The notes: generated by a model not told the origin, from the letters alone. Shown: positions 46,830 through 58,253, numbered from the stretch's first letter. The stretch: 64,000 bases of DNA from Cantharellus purpuraceus (GCA_025174535.1 JALBUN010000016.1:186001-250000), one strand, 5' to 3'. Made by a program: numbers and translations.

Positions 46830-47920
46830 CTCCCAGCATTGACACCATCCCCGAGGTTGTCGAAGAACCGACGGACTACATAGAGGCTGTCAATGAAGAA
46901 GACGACACCCCGCCCTCTCCAAATCTGGCACAAGCCATCTCCCTGCTTGCCAGCAGCATCCGTAACCCACAAGCTCCTAAGTCCTGGACCAAGGTCCAAG
47001 AACCCAACCCATTCAATGGCTCCAATCCACGAAAGCTCCAGCCATTCTTGGTGCAATGCTGGTTGAATTTCCACAACCGCCCTGATGTGTTCACATCCAA
47101 TTGGGTGAAGGTCACCTTTGCCATGTCCTATCTCAAGGGCACCGCACTGGACTATTTTGAGCCAGCACTCATGGACGACTCTGATGACCCGATATGGTCA
47201 GAGGACTACTCTGACTTCATCTCCAAATTTCGGACCAATTTCGGACCTTACAACCCCGAGGCCAATGCCGAGAATGAACTCAATCAACTTCGAATGAAGG
47301 AAAATCACAAAATCACAAAATACATTGTGAGTTTCCAGCAGCTAGCCCCAAAAGTCCAATGGGGCAACACCACACTCCGATGCCAATTTTACATTGGACT
47401 CCCATCCTGCATCAAGGACGAGATATCACGCATCGGTAAGCCGGATACTTTGGTTAACCTCTGCAAACTCGCCCAATCCATTGACACCCATTATTGGGAA
47501 TGTCAATCTGAGGTCTCCCGCAAAAATTTGGCTAACAACAAATCGGACAAATCATCGGACAAGACCCCAAAGTCCAACAAGGGGTCCGATAAGAGGACCA
47601 CCGCCAACTCAGGCCAGAAGTCAAACACTGGTAACGCTGCCGCTTCCGGTTCCGGTCAGAATAACTCCGGAACCAGCAATAACTCTGGAGCTCGCAAGAG
47701 TACTCCAGACCTCTCCACCAAGCTGGGGAAGGATGGAAAACTTACCCAGCAGGAATGCCAGTGCCGCATGGACAACAACCTCTGTCTGTTCTGCGGAAAG
47801 CCTGGCCACCAAGCCAAGGATTGCAACAAGGCAACCTTGTCCGCAGCAAAGGCAAAGGGCCGTGCCGCCAACGCCACAACAGACAAGTCCAACGCAAAAG
47901 CGACGGACCCAAAAAAATAG
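46830..47920 (+). pseudogene. G1 Gag, main part
   Basis: An open frame of about 364 codons after the G2 insertion point. It has a capsid-like region (LKGTALDYFEPALMDD, FRTNFGPYNPEANAENELNQ), a long Ser/Asn/Lys-rich linker and a CCHC knuckle, CLFCGKPGHQAKDC. It lost its start region to G2 and has a TGA in the separated 5' piece, so it cannot make normal Gag. pol overlaps it in the -1 frame. Confidence 0.85.
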
Positions 47921-50900
47921 TAAGCAGTCCTATGGCCTCCGTACGGGCTGAGGGCTGCATTGGTACTCCCTGTACAACAAACGAGGTCTGCCTGAATGCA
48001 TCCACTCTTTCCCACTCCAACTCCCTTACCCTCCTCGTCTACTCCAACTCCATTCCCGATACCGCTATTCAAGCATTAATTGAGTCTGGTTCTACTCACT
48101 GTTTCCTTGATTCCTCTTTTTCTGATTTACATAAACTCCATACATACACCATAACTCCAATATCACTCCAATTATTTGATGGCACTACTAATGCTGTTAT
48201 TTCACAAGCTATAGATCTGTCTATCCGTTTTTCTGTCAGAGAAATCCAGAACCTTACATTCTATGTTACTCCGCTTGACTCCAGCTGTTCTGTGGTTCTT
48301 GGACATAACTGGCTCACCCGCTACAATCCGTTGATTGACTGGGCATTGGGCCATATCACATTCTGTTCTCCAGTACAGGCTGTGTCATCCCCAACGTCAC
48401 CAGCAACTTTAGGTGCAAAACTATCTTCCACCTCCACTGACTCCGCTCCGATAGATACTCCGTCTGCCCCACCGTTTATATCACTGGTGGACACTATGGT
48501 CTTTGCCAGACTAAGCAAACTGGATGGCTCTCACACATTCCAGGTCCACCTCTCCGATCCAATATTCCTCGCTGCTCGTTCCACCTGATCAACTCCACCG
48601 GACCTATCTATGGTTCCTAAGGAGTATCATGAGTTTGCTGACGTGTTCAGCAAGTCTAAAGCCGACTCCCTAGCAGAACACTGACCATACGATCTCAAGA
48701 TCGAACTGGATGACAACTCCACCCCTCCGCTTGGCCCTATCTACTCACTATCCCAAAAAGAGCTACTGGCTCTCCAAACATTCATAGATGAGAACTTGGC
48801 CACAGGCTTCATCCGCCCATCCCTATCTCCCCATGGAGCTCCAGTCCTATTTGTCCACAAAAAGGATGGATCACTCCGTCTATGCATCGACTTCCATGGA
48901 CTCAACAAGATCACCAAGAAAGACCGATACCCAATACCCCGCACCGCAGACCTACTTGAAAGTCCTTGAAAGGCTAAGATCTATTCCAAAATAGATCTCC
49001 GACATGCCTACCATCTAGTCCACATCTGAGAAGGCAACGAATGGAAAATGACCTTCCACACATGATATGGATCTTTCGAGTGGTGCGTCATGCCCTTCAG
49101 ACTAACCAATGCTCCGGCCGCCTTCCAGAGGTTCATGAATGATACCTTCGCCAACCTCCTTGATGTGACTGTCCTCATTTACTTAGATGACATTTTGGTA
49201 TATTCAGACAATGAGGAAGAACATCGGACACATGTCCGAGAGGTACTCCGATGTCTCCAAAAACATGGCCTCTTCGCCCACACTGACAAATGCGAATTCC
49301 ACTCCAACTCGGTCGAATACCTAGGCTATATCCTCTCCCCAGCAGGATTGACAATGTCCAACAACAAAATCAAAGCCATACAGGAATGGCCAGAACCCTG
49401 GAAAGTCAAGGACATACAGTCCTTCCTAGGGTTCACCAACTTCTACCGCCGCTTCATTCATGGCTACTCCGATATCACCGTTCTGCTCACCCAACTCACT
49501 AGGAAGGGTATCCAATGGAATTTCACTGACGAATGTAGACAGAGCTTTGAGACCTTGAAAAAGGCTTTTACTTCCACTCCGATACTGACTCATTGGGTTC
49601 CAGACGTTCCTATCCTATTAGAGACCAATGCCTCTGACTATGCACTTGCCGCGATCCTGTCCATCATCTCTCCGGACGATGGACAAGTCCATCTGATCCC
49701 TTTTCACTCGCATACATTTACACCCCCCGAACTGAACTATGATGTCCATGACAAAGAGCTCCTTGCCATATATGAAGGCTTCCAGATATGGAGACACTAC
49801 CTTGAAGGCCCCTCTGATCTGGTGGACGTCATAACTGACCACAAGAACTTGGAATACTTCTCCACAACAAAACTGCTCACCCAGAGACAAGTCCGATGGT
49901 CCTAATACTTATCTCAGTTCAATCTCATTATCCGTTTCTGTCCAGGTTGACTCGGAGCAAAGCCTGACACTTTAACTAGACAATGGGATGTCTACCCTAA
50001 AGAGGGGAATAGTGACTATGCCACTGTAAACCCACACAACTTTTGTCCTGTGTTTACTGCTGGCATTGTCCCTATGAGCATCCACCCTCATGACTCCCAC
50101 CCTCCGAGCTGTCACCATTATGGACATCAACCAACTCTGCTCCAACATCTGCTCATCACTCCAATCCGATCCTGTTGCAGTTATACACTTGGGCAACCCT
50201 TCTGATCCGAAATGGTCACTTGACCCCGAAGGACACCTCCTACACAACAACTGGATATACGTCCCTGATGCCAATGGTCTCTGACTCCGAGTTTTGCAGT
50301 ATTACCATGATCACCTGATCTTGGGCCACTTCGGGCAAAATCGCACACAAGGATTAATCCGACGGGACTACGTATGGCCTAAAATGCGAGAATACATTCA
50401 ACACTACTGTAACTCCTGCACCACGTGTATGCACTCAAAATCGCAAAGGCACAAACCCTATAGAACGCTTAAGCAACTTCCAGTCCTGGAGCAACCATGG
50501 AACTCCATCTCCATGGATTTCATAGAGAAGCTCCCCCCATCGCTCAGATACGACACCATACTCGTGATTGTCGACAGGTTCACTAAACAGTCACTATTCA
50601 TTCCAATGCATGAAACTTCACTTCACCTCTGGATACCATCCTGAAGGAGACGGACAAACGGAACGAATGAATCAGTCCCTGGAACAATATCTCCAAGTCT
50701 ATTGTAACTATCAACAAGACAACTGGGCTGATCTACTTCCAATAGCAGGGTTTGTCTACAACAACACTCTGAACGCGACTACTGGCATCTCTCCGTTCTT
50801 TGCTAATAAAGGCTATCATCCGAACATCTCCGTCCACCCTGAGAGAGAACTTGCCTCCACCAAAGCCCACCAATTTGTAACCGACCTTGATCAACTACAC

Positions 50901-51449
50901 CAACATCTCCAAGAAACCATCTCCGATGCCCAGAAACAATGTCAAGTCTCCACAGACCAATGCCGCATTCCAGCTCTGGACCTGCAAATCGGAGACAAAG
51001 TATTTGTTAAGGCCGAACACTTCCGGACCACCCGCCCATCAAAGAAACTCTCCGAGAAATACTTAGGTCCTTATGAGGTCATTGCTCGTGCAGGCAGCAG
51101 GTCCTTCACCCTCTGCCTCCTGGACCACTTCTGAGCAGTTCATCTGGTCTTCCATATATCAATGCTCAAACCCACTACCACGAACGAGATCTCTGGTTGC
51201 ACACAACCTCCACCTCCCCCGACCATCATCAAAGGAGACAATGAATATGAGATATCTGAGATCCTGGACTTGAAGATTGACCGTCGACACAAGTGCAAGC
51301 TCCAGTACCTAGTTAAATGGACTGGATACGAAGGCACCAATGAAGAGTCTTCATGGATCTCCGCGTCCGAACTCGATCATGCATCCAAATCCATCTCCGA
51401 CTTTCACTCCGCTTATCCAGACAAACCTGGCCCTCTTATGAATCTTTAA
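47921..51449 (+). pseudogene. G1 Pol: protease, RT, RNase H, integrase, chromodomain
   Basis: Protease reads ALIESGSTHCFLD, with Glu where retropepsins have the catalytic Asp. RT keeps VLIYLDDILVY; RNase H and integrase (VIVDRFTK, GYHPEGDGQTERMNQ) are recognisable; the end is a chromodomain (EYEISEILDLKIDRR to VKWTGYEG). In-frame stops: TGA at 48586, 48682, 48967, 49027, 49063, 49948, 50282 and 51132, and TAA at 49903. A frameshift lies between 49950 and 50090. Near 50606-50620 the integrase core jumps from FIPMHE to KLHFTSGYHP, losing the segment with the second catalytic Asp. Confidence 0.85.
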
Positions 51450-51604
51450 GTTCAATTACTAATGCTAATTCTATTATTTTGCATCATCATTTTATTACAA
51501 GTCACAAGGGAAATTACCAGCCTGCCCAAAAAACTCCGAAGGAATATCACTCCGACTCATTTTTCTCCGCTCCGAAAATTATAATCATTTTCATTTTTTT
51601 ATTT

Positions 51605-53302
51605 TTATACATTGCGTTTCCTTTTTCCCTTCCCCTTATCTACCTCAGGCTCCATCTCCGACTCATCATCACTCTCTACATCCGACACCCAATCTTTCTC
51701 ATCCCCCATGTCCAAATCCTCATCCAAATGGGCCATGAACTTCCACAACCGACGTAACTCAGCTGTCCACCGACCCTCCAGAACCTCCTTCCGTTTCATC
51801 GTCTTCACCAAGTCCACTAGCAACCCCTCCGTCCGCCGGAGGTGCTCCGACTGAAGGTTAACCAGCTGGATAAGCTGGCCCATGGTACTATTGGGCACAG
51901 AGACATGCCCCGTACCTGCACCAGTCGTTGCCCCTTCCGATCCAACACCGCTACCCCCGGCTGCCACAGCACCTGTCTCCGTCCACCGCTTTTTGGTTGG
52001 ATGACCTTCCGATTCTTTCTCTGCCCCTCCTTGTACCACTAGTTGGGGCTTGATGCTCTGACTCTGGGGATTGAACTTTCCATCAATCCTACACCCTCCT
52101 TTCTGACCCTGACAACGATTGCAGGACCGAAGGTGGTGAGTTGGGCTGGTAGGCCACACGCACTCCATGCCCACATCACGACACAAGTCGCAAGTTATGC
52201 TGGGCCCACCAAATGGCTCCGCTGGAGCCAGAGCCTTGGGTGGTCTGCCCCTTCTCGCTGCGGCCTCCAAGTGTTCCCTCTCCTCCTCCTTGTCCTGCTG
52301 TTCTGCCACTGCCTTCTCCATCTCACGCTTGTGAAGCTGGATTGCCAACCTCACAACACACAGCTCCTTCTTATGGGTCACCAACACGTGACTCTCTGCC
52401 TTGCACCATATGACCCTCCGATCTGCCTCCCGCTTCTCCGTATCAGCACTTGGGTACACCTTCAATGAAAAGACCGTGACGTCAAGATTCTTCTTAGTGG
52501 TAGCGGCATAGAGCTCCACTCTTTTGCAAGCCTCAACCGCGGCTACCCAAGCCATCTCCTCATAACAATTTGAAGTTGGATCCGGCTCTGCATCCGTCCC
52601 AACATCCACACCCGCCTCAGGCTCCGCATTTGCGTTGAGCCCCATGTTGGCATCAGGATCCACCTCCACCTCCGCCCTCTCCACCTCCGCCACTTCATCT
52701 TCCTCAGCCACACCCAACCCAAATAATGGCCGTACCCATGGACATAACAGCGAGTCCTCCGCAGTGACAGTTTTCGGACGAGTTGTCTCTGTCCGTGTAA
52801 CAGAGATGATGGCAACTTCAGGGGTCCCTGTCCATATAGGCACACTTGGACTTCCTGGACTGGTTGCCCCTGCCCTGGTCACCTCCTCCTCTACCTCCAT
52901 GGTGGCTTCTAGCTCGTGCGCCTGCTCCTCCACTTCCTTCAGTCTTGTGGCTTCCATCACGGCCACAAGTTCCTTGACCCTGCGGGCTCTCTCGGCCTTT
53001 GCTTCCTCCTCTTTCCTTCTCCATTCCATCTCCACCGCCTCTTTCCGCCTCTGCTCTTCCTCCTCCTTCCATCTCCATTCTGCCTCCTCCTCCTCCTTCC
53101 ATCTCCGTTCCACCTCCTCCTCCTCCTTCCGTCTCCATTCCACCTCCTCCTCCTCCTTCCATCTCTGTTCTGCTTCCTCCTCCTCTTTCTGTTTCCACTC
53201 CTCTTCCTCTTCCTTTCGTCGGGCCAAGAGCAATTGCTCAAGCTCGGCCACGCTCATGCTTGCCAAAGGGTTTGACATCGTTGAGGATAAGACCTCAATC
53301 AT
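51605..53302 (-). CDS. Antisense ORF of G1: coiled-coil, Zn(II)2Cys6-type protein
   Basis: An uninterrupted antisense frame of 565 residues from the first ATG at 53302 (an alternative ATG at 53278 begins MSNPLASMSVAELEQLL). It lies between the chromodomain and the 3' LTR. The N-terminal third is a charged coiled coil built partly of 10-residue repeats such as EWRRKEEEEV (30-bp units, about 53060-53195). Near 52085-52200 it encodes CDLCRDVGMEC and CNRCQGQKGGC, two CX2CX6C halves separated by 12 residues, the spacing of a Zn(II)2Cys6 cluster. The C-terminus is acidic and ends in the basic string KGKGKRKRN, a possible nuclear signal. It stays open while sense pol has nine stops. A DNA-binding regulatory role is inference. 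Confidence 0.65.
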   Translation of the reverse strand: MIEVLSSTMSNPLASMSVAELEQLLLARRKEEEEEWKQKEEEEAEQRWKEEEEVEWRRKEEEEVERRWKEEEEAEWRWKEEEEQRRKEAVEMEWRRKEEEAKAERARRVKELVAVMEATRLKEVEEQAHELEATMEVEEEVTRAGATSPGSPSVPIWTGTPEVAIISVTRTETTRPKTVTAEDSLLCPWVRPLFGLGVAEEDEVAEVERAEVEVDPDANMGLNANAEPEAGVDVGTDAEPDPTSNCYEEMAWVAAVEACKRVELYAATTKKNLDVTVFSLKVYPSADTEKREADRRVIWCKAESHVLVTHKKELCVVRLAIQLHKREMEKAVAEQQDKEEEREHLEAAARRGRPPKALAPAEPFGGPSITCDLCRDVGMECVWPTSPTHHLRSCNRCQGQKGGCRIDGKFNPQSQSIKPQLVVQGGAEKESEGHPTKKRWTETGAVAAGGSGVGSEGATTGAGTGHVSVPNSTMGQLIQLVNLQSEHLRRTEGLLVDLVKTMKRKEVLEGRWTAELRRLWKFMAHLDEDLDMGDEKDWVSDVESDDESEMEPEVDKGKGKRKRNV

Positions 53303-53419
53303 GCCCCTCCTTTTATATGTCTCCCAACCCCCAGTATAACTCCGACTGCACCCCACCGTCTCACCTATTCAATCCGCAGACATGAGGCCTCAGGGGCTTG
53401 GCCTTAAATGGAGAGATAC

Positions 53420-53947
53420 TGTTATGACTATATTCATTAATGACCAGATCCCCATCTGATCCACTCAGATCCCCGTGCATATGAAATCTATACTCCATTT
53501 GGAAACCACCATGTCTCCATCTACCTGTCTGATTGTCACCGCCGATTCCACCCATCCATGTCTGGTTCTGATTGATGCATCACCATCACCATCGGAACCC
53601 GGACATCCGTCCCCATCGGACTTGGACATACTCATGTAAGGCCATCGGCCTTGGAGACCCATCACCAGAGTAATTTTATTAGATTTCAAAATATGTATTT
53701 AAGTTGCCCGACTGGGGACTTCATTCCCCAGTTTGAATATTGAATCACGCCTAGTTCCTAAGCCTGATCCTAACTCTCTAAGTTGTACTCCGTCTCTGAA
53801 ATCTTGGACACCGGTATTAGTGAGGGCACAGCACATAAGCTGAAGCCAAGTCTGTTCCGACCCCCATGACATTCTCCGACTCCGACTCAACCTCTGACCC
53901 AACCTCCGACCCAATCTCCAACTCCCAATTGGACCTAGTGCATAACA
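53420..53947 (+). repeat. G1 3' LTR
   Basis: 528 bp, directly repeated with respect to the 5' LTR. The element-side flank AAATGGAGAGATAC is a weak polypurine tract. Its outer edge abuts the right 297-bp inverted repeat exactly. Confidence 0.85.
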
Positions 53948-54244
53948 AGACATCTGAGCTTGAATTCAGGCTGAATGCCTGGTCCAAAGGTGGAGAGCTG
54001 GCTGGGTGAAGGTTTGTAGGCGCCTATGGGTCCACAACTGTAGCACAGCAGAAATAAATCATTCTGGGCCAAGTTCTGCATGGAATATTCCTGAAAAAAA
54101 TATGGAAAAATAGAGAATATTTGAATAAGTCCATTCCAGGTACAGGCACCAAATATATGCTGATATTTAGGAATGGAAAAGCAAAGTATAGCACATTGGT
54201 GCTGCATAAATAGGATTTGATAGGGAAAAGGTGGTTCCCATACA
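53948..54244 (-). repeat. 297-bp inverted repeat, right copy
   Basis: Reverse complement of 38392-38688. Its inner edge is exactly the end of the G1 3' LTR and its outer edge abuts the Copia pol remnant. Confidence 0.85.
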
Positions 54245-54371
54245 GAAGTTATGGCAATACTGCACTACCAATGACAATCTCACTGATGTATTCACCAAGT
54301 CACTGCCACAACCAAAGCATGAAGACCTAGTCACTCGAGTTGGCATATGCAAGGTTGAGGGGGAGTGTTGA
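54243..54371 (+). pseudogene. Copia RNase H C-terminus remnant
   Basis: The frame reads TNDNLTDVFTKSLPQPKHED, then a stop overlapping the right LTR. This is the typical end of Copia polyproteins (D-x-FTK-x-LP). Confidence 0.75.
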
Positions 54372-54532
54372 GTGTTGAGGATCACTGAGAGACCATGACA
54401 ACCTCAGCCTGCATCAGACCAATGGCCACAATGGTTGCTTGGAACATGCACTGGATTACTATATAGAGATCTTTATGTTTACTATAAGTACATGCATATT
54501 AGAATACACAATAATATTGTACTATCTCTATA
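54366..54532 (+). repeat. Copia 3' LTR
   Basis: 167 bp starting TGTTGAGTGTTGAGG, preceded by the polypurine tract GAGGGGGAG and followed by the target duplication ATAAC. Confidence 0.8.
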
Positions 54533-54537
54533 ATAAC

Positions 54538-57500
54538 AAAGCTCTCACACACAGAGACGCTCTAGTCAAGGAGAAGAGGGGTGCTACTAGGGTTTGAAGA
54601 GGATAACTGTGCACATCCACAGGACAAGGGTTGGAAAAGGTGTCTCAATGCTGTTGTAAATTGTGTGTATAAGCTTATTCTGTCCCCACCAACATACGTG
54701 ACCACTCATTCATCTCTCATCACAAGCTCCATATCACATTCCAAATACTATGCTTCATCCAATCACCAGTCACAAGGCTAGATCATATTATCATCGCCTA
54801 CACAAACAACTGCCCGTATGATATATCCCTGCATATGGTCAGGAGTTATGGATCCATATGCCAAGTCTTTTATCTTTGTAACTAGCTATTTAATTTTATC
54901 TCCTATTTCTCGTTCATGTTGATTATCACCCCCTCTACGTCTAATATCACCTGATCCTCATATCCAATCCTCATCGCTTTTATATCTCCTATTCCCTGAT
55001 CATATACAAAACACAGTCTATTTTCTATTCTATTTTACTCATGTGATATAGATACTTCATGTATGATCCAGATGCCAAGATCATTTTCACATGTATAAGT
55101 ATACGTATATGTATTTCTCTAGCCAATCCGAGTTATTGTACTCACTGACTACATTTGTCTCATTGCAAATCCAGTTATATACTGGTACACTCGCTCTCGT
55201 TCTATCTTCTACTTAATCTTACAACAGATGCTACAGAGTAACTGCAGTTTATGCCAGCTGTCCAAACAAAGAGGGCCAGTGGAAATGAAGTGAACATTGA
55301 TGTAATAGAGGTGCATGTAAAGCTGCAGTGAGATTAGTACGAGTTCTCTTGTATGGAACATCACATTAGTATTATGGATTCATGCACAAAACACCCTGCA
55401 ATTAAAATGTCTATTTGGGCTGGAAAACTCACGTTTCTAAAGTCGCCCTCATAGAAGGTGGTGCTTGGTGCTCGTTGGCAAAGGGCGGGGCGGTTTAGCG
55501 CTTACTGAATGCGCGAACATGACGCGTGTATTGAAAGGCTAACGCGGAGGGGCGTCAATTGCGAAGGAGAAGACTCTACTTGGATTGTAAGAAAGGATAC
55601 CAGCTATATTACATTTTTGTGAGACAAGGCGAAAAACTTCTCCGTTTTCAGTAGGAGTTATTCCCGCTCTTTTGCCTATACGCGTTCATCAACCACGCGT
55701 AGGCTCGATACCCCTACAGCGTGAATCTCGTGAACTAATCAGTACTGGTTAGTATTCGTTGCTTTCTAGACGCGTGGAAGCCCGCATTCCGAAGTGATCC
55801 TCGAAGGGCGACCTGTAAGCAAGATTCTGGCCAAAAGGGCTTGCATTGCGCGGATTGTGTTCGAATGCGTGCACGCCGAGTATAGCAGCGATGCGTGCGG
55901 GCTGGAGACTACGAAACGCTCCTGTCATAATGCTCATGGTTAACTCGCTCGAGATCGTCTAAGAAAGCGTTCAGAATTTCGGACTCCTACTCCCTTTTGA
56001 GTATCGAGGATTGATATCGTACGCGTTGAGTACCGATCAGGTGAACCGAGTGGCCCGTGACGTGCTGGATGTATGTACATTGTACATGTTTATCATTAAC
56101 AATTACAGTTATGGATTGCATTTGACCATCCGACTAGATTCCGACGACAGGTTACGGCAAATACACCAGGCCTGGTTACCGGTCCGCTAGAGAGTACGCA
56201 TCACGTGTGCCAAGCCAGGCACCTCCCGAGAACACGGTCTACAAGCTGACTCGCGGTGGCATAGCATGACTCTATGGAAGAGCTGAATATTTGAGCCGCG
56301 CCTCAACCTCACTTTCGAATCGTCATGTCACATTGTGAAAGGAAGAGTGGGTTCAGACCCGTTTCCACGTGTTGAGCTGTACGTGCATATGCTTTATGGA
56401 TTCTGTTGTTAGACCTGGCACTATAAAACCCTACCTGAAGCAACGTCCTAAATGAAGAGCGGGTCCACAAAACACAATCGGAACGAACACATCCGAAATA
56501 TTTTCGGCGTTACCAATCATGATGAGAACATCCTGTCACCGGCTTGTGGAAGCCATACCTATGCAATGATCTCCTGGTATTGAAAAAAGTACTCGAGCCC
56601 TGTAGCGTGAGGTGGAATGTCGGGGCTTCAAGCGATTGTAGTATAGACTTGCAAGCTGTAAGTTGGAAGCGCTGGATGGCAGTCAGATCAGGGAGTGCAA
56701 TTCGGAAAGGGGTAACGGGAGCTGGTGCGTGAAGGTTATGTGCTTCGGACAAGTAATGGGTGACCACAAGAGAAGAAGTTTTACAATACATTGGCCAAAA
56801 GTATGACCACCGGCGTCGAGTGAAGAGCTTGAATCTGCTTACGGACAGGATTATGAAAATGAACGGTCAAGGATTGGGAATGAGGTGGCATCCGCAAATA
56901 ACAGTTATGGGCACAACATCATACACGCACAAATCCAAATTGGGGAATGTGTGTCAACCACATTGTCGCTGTCATGCACACGATTCAAGAGGTAGCGGTG
57001 GGCATACAAGAGAGGTACAAATTTTGTAAGATGAATGCCATGGTGGGATTCTCATGCTCATTTGTTAATCCAGATGTACTTGATGGTTATCAGCTTCGTT
57101 TGAGGCATTTTGAAAGATGTTGGGGGTATAACCTGGAAAACTGACAGTGGAAGTCGGAAAGCGAATGAGCCCAGAAAGCAAAAGATCGTCAACCGATGGT
57201 ATGGAGCAGAGACTGGGGGAGAAAGGTTTCAGAGGGTTTGCTTGAGCAGGGAGATGACAGATATGGTGTTTAACAATTGAGGTAAGGAACTAGGAAGTAA
57301 GACCTGGGATTGTGGTCAAAGTGGGGTTAGGTAGATGTTGATGAGACATTTCAAAGCAGAAGCCGATATCACCTGTCGACCGTGCTTGAAAGAAGAATTG
57401 CTCGTGTGCACCATGGAGGAGATGGCATGGATGCGGGACTCGGGATCATTCCCACAATGTAGTTGCTGCAAAAGACGTTCATTGGGGAATGGGCATATCA

Positions 57501-58163
57501 CCGGGAGATGCAGAGATCCTCTGAAGAGCCCCAGTTCAAAGACTAATGGTTTCGTTTATCACGGACCCGGAGTACGCAGTTTATGTTTCGCACAAATTCG
57601 CGTCCGCGGGGAAAATAACCATGGCAGAGCAGCCATTAGTCAGCGGTCTGGACTCTCGTCATGTGACGCGGTCATGTGAGCAAAGGCGGTCTTTGTGACG
57701 TCATGCACCCATCACTCCCACCACCAAGCACTTAGGTAACCCGAAGTCTCGCGCTCAGTTGTCAATCCTTAAGGGTTACAAAGGTGCAATCGGTCATACT
57801 CACAGTGGATCTAGAGTCACACTCCAGTCTCCATCACCCCACAATCCACTGCAACACGCCATAACACGTACATAACTAACGACACGCACTGTCGGTTGAC
57901 TACTACATGCGCTACTATCAGTTCTAGTTTGCACCATGAAGAAAATGCAAAGTCAATGCAAGGCTTTAAATGCCGGATGAGAGATAAGTAAAGAAAGAGT
58001 TTATCAACGGATATGGCTCGAAGATCCGGGTACTGTGAATGACATAATGTCGCATGCGACGGCAACGATAGTGAGGGAGAAGACAGTGTTGGTACGCTTG
58101 TGGCAATTGCAAGAACGATGGCAGTGATGGTGAGTGCGTGCAGCACAACCTAGACAATCACCT
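54538..58163. other. Long stretch without a confident gene
   Basis: 54540-55400 is AT-rich with no frame of note. Later frames (for example 55749-55937 minus, 56760-57029 plus, 57335-57679 plus) are short and unrecognised. A minus-strand frame at 57817-58146 starts with a hydrophobic stretch but lacks an ATG. A partial copy of the foldback element lies at 57743-57775. Confidence 0.3.
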
Positions 58164-58253
58164 GATGTGCTAGTCACACCCTTAAGTATTTACAACTGAG
58201 CTGAACTGAAGTCTTGCGCTCAGTTGTAAATTTAAGGGCGTGACTAGCACATC
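58164..58253. repeat. Foldback/MITE-like element
   Basis: 90 bp with inverted arms of about 35 bp: GATGTGCTAGTCACACCC at the left end is matched in reverse complement by GGGCGTGACTAGCACATC at the right end. The inner arm GCGCTCAGTTGTAAA recurs, mutated, at about 57751-57765. Confidence 0.55.

Larger units (their letters stand above)
39803..53947 (+). mobile_element. Chromovirus G1 (Ty3/gypsy), interrupted by G2
   Basis: LTRs 39803-40317 (515 bp) and 53420-53947 (528 bp) both begin TGTTATGACTATATTC and end GTGCATAACA. The order inside is gag, protease, RT, RNase H, integrase, chromodomain, then an antisense frame. Without G2 the element would be about 7.7 kb. The LTRs differ at roughly one position in ten, mostly transitions. 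The 5-bp flanks (ACATA and AGACA) do not match, so it is not a simple undisturbed insertion. Confidence 0.85.
38123..54532 (+). mobile_element. Ty1/Copia LTR retrotransposon shell with nested insertions
   Basis: Left LTR 38123-38297 and right LTR 54366-54532 lie in the same orientation, flanked by the direct 5-bp repeat ATAAC (38118-38122 and 54533-54537). The left LTR is followed by a PBS-like GGTTATGAGCCCC and the first gag codons. The right LTR is preceded by the last codons of the polyprotein and the polypurine tract GAGGGGGAG. Most of gag and pol is missing and the space holds younger elements, so the total span of about 16.4 kb is composite. Confidence 0.8.

Noticed and set aside
52635..53339. 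Plus-strand Ser-rich frame opposite the antisense zinc-cluster gene
   Set aside because: It is the low-complexity complement of the Glu/Arg/Lys coiled-coil repeats; no start context or motif supports it.
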